DNA from: Antedon mediterranea
Taxonomy: Eukaryota; Echinodermata; Crinoidea; Comatulida; Antedonidae
Direction: 5' to 3'
DNA: 64,000 nt
Assembly (NCBI RefSeq): GCF_964355755.1
Contig: NC_092675.1
Span: forward strand, 22,732,412-22,796,411
Notes under the pieces: generated by a model
Database searches by the model: none
Told to the model about the DNA's origin: nothing
What the model saw: the letters and a program-made list of their open reading frames with translations, nothing else
In this document: positions 59,851-64,000 of the stretch, in pieces
How the letters are laid out: each line of letters starts with the position of its first letter
How positions within the stretch are numbered: position 1 is the stretch's first letter
Position numbers and translations under genes: made by a program

Positions 59851-60003
59851 GATCTATCAGAATCAAAAAGGATATGGAAATTACCGTGGTCTGTGCCGCA
59901 GTTGTTTAATACATGTCGAATAAATACGTTGTTCAATGCTCATTCGTAAAACCTTACTTATTTCAGTTTTTTGGTAAATTATTGAAAAATCACTTAAAAA
60001 AAG

Positions 60004-60075
60004 GGGCTCGTCCGGGAATTAAATCCGGGGCCTCTCGCACCCAAAGCGAGAATCATGCCACTAGACCAACGAGCC
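60004..60075 (-). pseudogene. tRNA-Pro with broken B-box, unit 14
   Basis: Copy of unit 7 with the same B-box lesions, 1575 bp away. Confidence 0.75.
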
Positions 60076-60223
60076 AATATATTACAAAGCGAAAGGATAT
60101 GGACATTACTGGTCTGTGCCGAGTTTAATACATGTAGAATAAATACGTTTTTCAATGCTAATTCGTCAAACGTTACTTATTTCACTTTTTTTGGTAAATT
60201 ATCTAAAAAGCACGTAAAAGACG

Positions 60224-60290
60224 GGGCTGGGAATTGAACCCTGGACCTCTCGCACACGAAGCGAGAATCATGCCACTAGACCAACGAGCC
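60224..60290 (-). pseudogene. tRNA-Pro remnant, unit 15
   Basis: Copy of unit 8 with the same 5-base deletion and a further change that would make the anticodon CGU. Confidence 0.78.
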
Positions 60291-60439
60291 GATCTATCAG
60301 AAGCAAAAAGGATATGGAAATTACTGGTCTGTGCCGAGTTTAATACATGTAGAATAAATACGTTGTTCAATGCTAAACCGTCAAACATTACTTATTTCAC
60401 TTTTTTTTGGTAAATTATCTAAAAATCACGTAAAAAACG

Positions 60440-60541
60440 GGGCTCGTCCAAGAATTGAACGCGGGGCTTCTCGCAACCAAAGCGATGAAACCGGGGCCTC
60501 TCGCACCCAAAGCGAGAATCAAGCCACTAGACCAACGAGCC
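60440..60541 (-). pseudogene. tRNA-Pro with internal duplication, unit 16
   Basis: Copy of unit 9 with the same 102-bp structure. Confidence 0.82.
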
Positions 60542-60689
60542 GATCTATCAGAATCAAAAAGGATATGGAAATTAGTGGTCTGTGCCGAGTTTAATACATG
60601 TAGAATAAATACGTTGTTCAATGCTAATTCGTCAAACATTACTTATTTCACTTTTTTTGGTAAATTATCTAAAAATCACGTAAAAAACG

Positions 60690-60761
60690 GGGCTCGTCCG
60701 GGAATTGAACCCGGGGCCTCTCGCACCCAAAGCGAGAATCATGCCACTAGACCAACGAGCC
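60690..60761 (-). tRNA. tRNA-Pro(UGG), unit 17
   Basis: Intact; T6 terminator; AATATATT-class flank. Confidence 0.93.
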
Positions 60762-60909
60762 AATATATTACAAAGGGAAAGGATATGGACATTACTGGTC
60801 TGTGCCGAGTTTAATACATGTAGAATAAATACGTTGTTCAATGCTAATTCGTCAAACATTACTTATTTCACTTTTTTTGGTAAATTATCTAAAAATCACG
60901 TAAAAAACG

Positions 60910-60981
60910 GGGCTCGTCCGGGAATTGAACCCGGGGCCTCTCGCACCCAAAGCGAGAATCATGCCACTAGACCAACGAGCC
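60910..60981 (-). tRNA. tRNA-Pro(UGG), unit 18
   Basis: Intact; T6 terminator; GATAGATC-class flank. Confidence 0.93.
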
Positions 60982-61133
60982 GATCTATCAGAATCAAAAA
61001 GGATATGGAAATTACCGTGGTCTGTGCCGAGTTGTTTAATACATGTCGAATAAATACGTTGTTCAATGCTCATTCGTAAATCCTTACTTATTTCACTTTT
61101 TTGGTAAATTATTATAAAATCACTTAAAAAAAG

Positions 61134-61205
61134 AGGCTCGTCCGGGAATTGAACCCGGGGCCTCTCGCAACCAAAGCGAGAATCAGGCCACTAGACCAAC
61201 GAGCC
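61134..61205 (-). tRNA. tRNA-Pro(UGG), unit 19, doubtful
   Basis: Anticodon UGG kept, but position 37 is U rather than G, one D-loop base is changed and the discriminator is U. G37 is the usual methylation site in tRNA-Pro, so function is uncertain. Confidence 0.5.
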
Positions 61206-61353
61206 AATATATTACAAAGCGAAAGGATATGGAAATTACTGGTCTGTGCCGAGCTTAATACATGTAGAATAAATACGTTGTTCAATGCTAATTCGTCAAA
61301 CGTTACTTATTTCACTTTTTTTGGTAAATTATCTAAAAATCACTTAAAAAACG

Positions 61354-61425
61354 GGGCTCGTCCGGGAATTGAACCCGGGGCCTCTCGCACCCAAAGCGAG
61401 AATCATGCCACTAGACCAACGAGCC
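61354..61425 (-). tRNA. tRNA-Pro(UGG), unit 20
   Basis: Intact; T6 terminator. First unit of the 884-bp higher-order block. Confidence 0.93.
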
Positions 61426-61573
61426 GATCTATCAGAATCAAAAAGGATATGGAAATTACTGGTCTGTGCCGAGTTTAATACATGTAGAATAAATACGTTG
61501 TTCAATGCTAATTCATCAAACATTACTTATTTCAGTTTTTTTGGTAAATTATCTAAAAATCACGTAAAAAATG

Positions 61574-61645
61574 GGGCTCGTCCGGGAATTGAACCCGGGG
61601 CCTCTCGCACCCAAAGCGAGAATCATGCCACTAGACCAACGAGCC
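61574..61645 (-). tRNA. tRNA-Pro(UGG), unit 21
   Basis: Intact; T6 terminator preceded by CA. Confidence 0.93.
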
Positions 61646-61793
61646 GATCTATCAGAATCAAAAAGGATATGGAAATTACTGGTCTGTGCCGAGTTTAATA
61701 CATGTAGAATAAATACGTTGTTCAATGCTAATTCGTCAAACATTACTTATTTCACTTTTTTTGGTAAATTATCTAAAAATCACGTAAAAAATG

Positions 61794-61865
61794 GGGCTCG
61801 TCCGGGAATTGAACCCGGGGCCTCTCGCAACCAAAGCGAGAATCATGCCACTAGACCAACGAGAC
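61794..61865 (-). pseudogene. tRNA-Pro with acceptor mismatch and U37, unit 22
   Basis: The 5' end reads GTCTCGT, which mispairs at position 2; the loop is TTTGGTT (U37). Confidence 0.65.
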
Positions 61866-62017
61866 GATCTATCAGAATCAAAAAGGATATGGAAATTACC
61901 GTGGTCTGTGCCGAGTTGTTTAATACATGTCGAATAAATACGTTGTTCAATGCTTATTCGTAAATCCTTACTTATTTCACTTTTTTGGTAAATTATTGAA
62001 AAATCACTTAAAAAATG

Positions 62018-62089
62018 GGGCTCGTCCGGGAATTGAACCCGGGGCCTCTCGCACCCTAAGCGAGAATCATGCCACTAGACCAACGAGCC
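62018..62089 (-). tRNA. tRNA-Pro(AGG), unit 23
   Basis: Loop TTAGGGT gives anticodon AGG, a normal eukaryotic Pro anticodon (A34 becomes inosine). All stems intact; T6 terminator. Confidence 0.9.
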
Positions 62090-62237
62090 AATATATTACA
62101 AAGCGAAAGGATATGGAAATTACTGGTCTGTGCCGAGCTTAATACATGTAGAATAAATACGTTGTTCAATGCTAATTCGTCAAACGTTACTTATTTCACT
62201 TTTTTTGGTAAATTATCTAAAAATCACTTAAAAAACG

Positions 62238-62309
62238 GGGCTCGTCCGGGAATTGAACCCGGGGCCTCTCGCACCCAAAGCGAGAATCATGCCACTAGAC
62301 CAACGAGCC
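62238..62309 (-). tRNA. tRNA-Pro(UGG), unit 24
   Basis: Intact; copy of unit 20 at +884 bp. Confidence 0.93.
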
Positions 62310-62457
62310 GATCTATCAGAATCAAAAAGGATATGGAAATTACTGGTCTGTGCCGAGTTTAATACATGTAGAATAAATACGTTGTTCAATGCTAATTCAT
62401 CAAACATTACTTATTTCAGTTTTTTTGGTAAATTATCTAAAAATCACGTAAAAAACG

Positions 62458-62529
62458 GGGCTCGTCCGGGAATTGAACCCGGGGCCTCTCGCACCCAAAG
62501 CGAGAATCATGCCACTAGACCAACGAGCC
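62458..62529 (-). tRNA. tRNA-Pro(UGG), unit 25
   Basis: Intact; copy of unit 21 at +884 bp. Confidence 0.93.
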
Positions 62530-62677
62530 GATCTATCAGAATCAAAAAGGATATGGAAATTACTGGTCTGTGCCGAGTTTAATACATGTAGAATAAATAC
62601 GTTGTTCAATGCTAATTCGTCAAACATTACTTATTTCACTTTTTTTGGTAAATTATCTAAAAATCACGTAAAAAATG

Positions 62678-62749
62678 GGGCTCGTCCGGGAATTGAACCC
62701 GGGGCCTCTCGCAACAAAAGCGAGAATCATGCCACTAGACCAACGAGAC
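62678..62749 (-). pseudogene. tRNA-Pro body with UUG anticodon, unit 26
   Basis: Copy of unit 22 with a further G35 to U change: loop TTTTGTT, anticodon UUG (Gln). The acceptor mismatch at position 2 remains. Confidence 0.65.
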
Positions 62750-62901
62750 GATCTATCAGAATCAAAAAGGATATGGAAATTACCGTGGTCTGTGCCGAGT
62801 TGTTTAATACATGTCGAATAAATACGTTGTTCAATGCTTATTCGTAAATCCTTACTTATTTCACTTTTTTGGTAAATTATTGAAAAATCACTTAAAAAAT
62901 G

Positions 62902-62973
62902 GGGCTCGTCCGGGAATTGAACCCGGGGCCTCTCGCACCCTAAGCGAGAATCATGCCACTAGACCAACGAGCC
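62902..62973 (-). tRNA. tRNA-Pro(AGG), unit 27
   Basis: Copy of unit 23; anticodon AGG, stems intact, T6 terminator. Confidence 0.9.
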
Positions 62974-63117
62974 AATATATTACAAAGCGAAAGGATATGG
63001 AAATTAGTGGTCTGTGCCGAGTTTAATACATGTAGCATAACGTTGTTCAATGCTCATTCGTAAATCCTTACTTATTTCACTTTTTTGGTAAATTATTATA
63101 AAATCACTTAAAAAAAG

Positions 63118-63189
63118 AGGCTCGTCCGGGAATTGAACCCGGGGCCTCTCGCACCCAAAGCGAGAATCATGCCACTAGACCAACGAGCC
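63118..63189 (-). tRNA. tRNA-Pro(UGG), unit 28
   Basis: Body intact; discriminator is U instead of C; T7 terminator. The linker on its left to unit 27 is shortened to 144 bp. Confidence 0.82.
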
Positions 63190-63337
63190 AATATATTACA
63201 AAGCGAAAGGATATGGAAATTACTGGTCTGTGCCGAGCTTAATACATGTAGAATAAATACGTTGTTCAATGCTAATTCGTCAAACGTTACTTATTTCACT
63301 TTTTTTGGTAAATTATCTAAAAATCACTTAAAAAACG

Positions 63338-63409
63338 GGGCTCGTCCGGGAATTGAACCCGGGGCCTCTCGCACCCAAAGCGAGAATCATGCCACTAGAC
63401 CAACGAGCC
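63338..63409 (-). tRNA. tRNA-Pro(UGG), unit 29
   Basis: Intact; T6 terminator. Confidence 0.93.
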
Positions 63410-63557
63410 GATCTATCAGAATCAAAAAGGATATGGAAATTAGTGGTCTGTGCCGAGCTTAATACATGTAGAATAAAAACGTTGTTCAATGCTAATTCGT
63501 CAAACGTTACTTATTTCACTTTTTTTGGTAAATTATCTAAAAATCACTTAAAAAACA

Positions 63558-63629
63558 GGGCTCGTTCGGAAATTGAACCCGGGGCCTCTCGCACCCAAAG
63601 CGAGAATCATGCCACTAGACCAACGAGCC
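63558..63629 (-). pseudogene. tRNA-Pro with weakened T stem, unit 30
   Basis: The T-stem 3' side reads TCCGA, giving one mismatch and one G-U pair; B-box last bases TTTCC. Anticodon UGG kept. Could still be weakly functional. Confidence 0.55.
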
Positions 63630-63781
63630 GATCCATCAGAATCAAAAAGGATATGGAAATTACCGTGGTCTGTGCCGAGTTGTTTAATACATGTCGAATA
63701 AATACGTTGTTCAATGCTCATTCGTAAATCCTTACTTATTTCACTTTTTTGGTAAATTATTGAAAAATCACTTAATAAAAG

Positions 63782-63853
63782 GGGCTCGTCCGGGAATTGA
63801 ACCCGGGGCCTCTCGCACCCAAAGCGAGAATCATGCCACTAGACCAACGAGCC
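63782..63853 (-). tRNA. tRNA-Pro(UGG), unit 31
   Basis: Intact body; short T4 terminator. Last complete unit in the window. Confidence 0.91.
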
Positions 63854-64000
63854 AATATATTACAAAGCGAAAGAATATGGAAATTACTGGTCTGTGCCGA
63901 GCTTAATACATGTAGAATAAAGACGTTGTTCAATGCTAATTCGTCAAACGTTACTTATTTCACTTTTTTTGGTAAATTATCTAAAAATCACTTAAAAAAC

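Larger units (their letters stand above)
57100..64000 (-). repeat. Tandem array of tRNA-Pro units, about 220-bp period, continues past the window
   Basis: 31 units, each a 72-bp tRNA-Pro sequence plus a conserved linker of about 148 bp. All are on the minus strand, and a T-run directly 3' of almost every tRNA supplies a Pol III terminator. Two linker classes occur: 5' flank GATAGATC or AATATATT. Higher-order copies exist: 61354-62237 repeats at +884 bp and 58429-58966 repeats at +1575 bp. The last bases of the window (CTTAAAAAAC) are the linker just before another unit. Confidence 0.97.

Noticed and set aside
57375-63906. Many ORFs with a recurring [22 protein letters not shown]-like motif
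   Set aside because: They are translations of tRNA-Pro sequence and linker. The motif is a known type of artefact from tRNA and SINE heads in protein predictions.
57100-64000. CRISPR or satellite interpretation of the 220-bp array
   Set aside because: Each unit contains a foldable tRNA with A and B boxes and, in nearly all units, a Pol III terminator, so it is a tRNA gene cluster.

Overview
The window is nuclear DNA of an animal. Genes have many short exons with GT-AG introns, the sequence is AT-rich, and tRNA-derived SINEs, palindromic MITEs, a Helitron and foldback transposons are scattered through introns and spacers. The foldback elements have long inverted repeats built of roughly 15-bp tandem units, as in the TU elements of sea urchins. 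With the composite 5S-tRNA SINE this suggests a deuterostome, most likely an echinoderm, but the species cannot be named from sequence alone.

Layout. (1) 1-3777: no firm gene; a near-perfect 64-bp-arm palindrome containing a tRNA-like sequence, and a decayed LINE end. (2) 3778-16660, minus: a 13-exon xylose isomerase gene (459 codons when spliced) whose exon 4 is split by a 2.36-kb foldback transposon with a 9-bp target duplication. Intron 7 holds a 2.9-kb minisatellite of a 25-bp unit. (3) 17155-22142, plus: a 4-exon gene for a 745-residue TIR-SAM-TIR-TIR protein, divergent from the isomerase gene across about 0.5 kb. (4) 25135-26010, minus: an intronless MLK/ZAK-like protein kinase. (5) 26011-35854: about 10 kb with no recognisable gene. 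(6) 35865-41561, plus: a 6-exon monocarboxylate-transporter-like (SLC16/MFS) gene. (7) 45499-56939, minus: a complete 14-exon ELP3 gene (552 aa), its introns loaded with SINEs, MITEs, hammerhead-like motifs and a Helitron that itself carries a nested foldback element. (8) 57146 to the right edge, minus: a tandem array of at least 31 tRNA-Pro units at about 220-bp spacing, 18 apparently intact (16 UGG, 2 AGG), one doubtful and 12 degenerate. It continues past the window.

How the parts relate. ELP3 is the catalytic subunit of Elongator, which starts modification of U34 in tRNAs including tRNA-Pro(UGG); here it lies about 200 bp from a large cluster of tRNA-Pro(UGG) genes on the same strand. That adjacency may be chance. 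The other genes share no obvious pathway. The strongest observations are the exonic transposon insertion that breaks an otherwise intact isomerase gene, the tRNA-Pro array with its anticodon changes, and the triple-TIR architecture. Exon boundaries were read by eye from splice signals and frame continuity; no alignment or transcript data were available.
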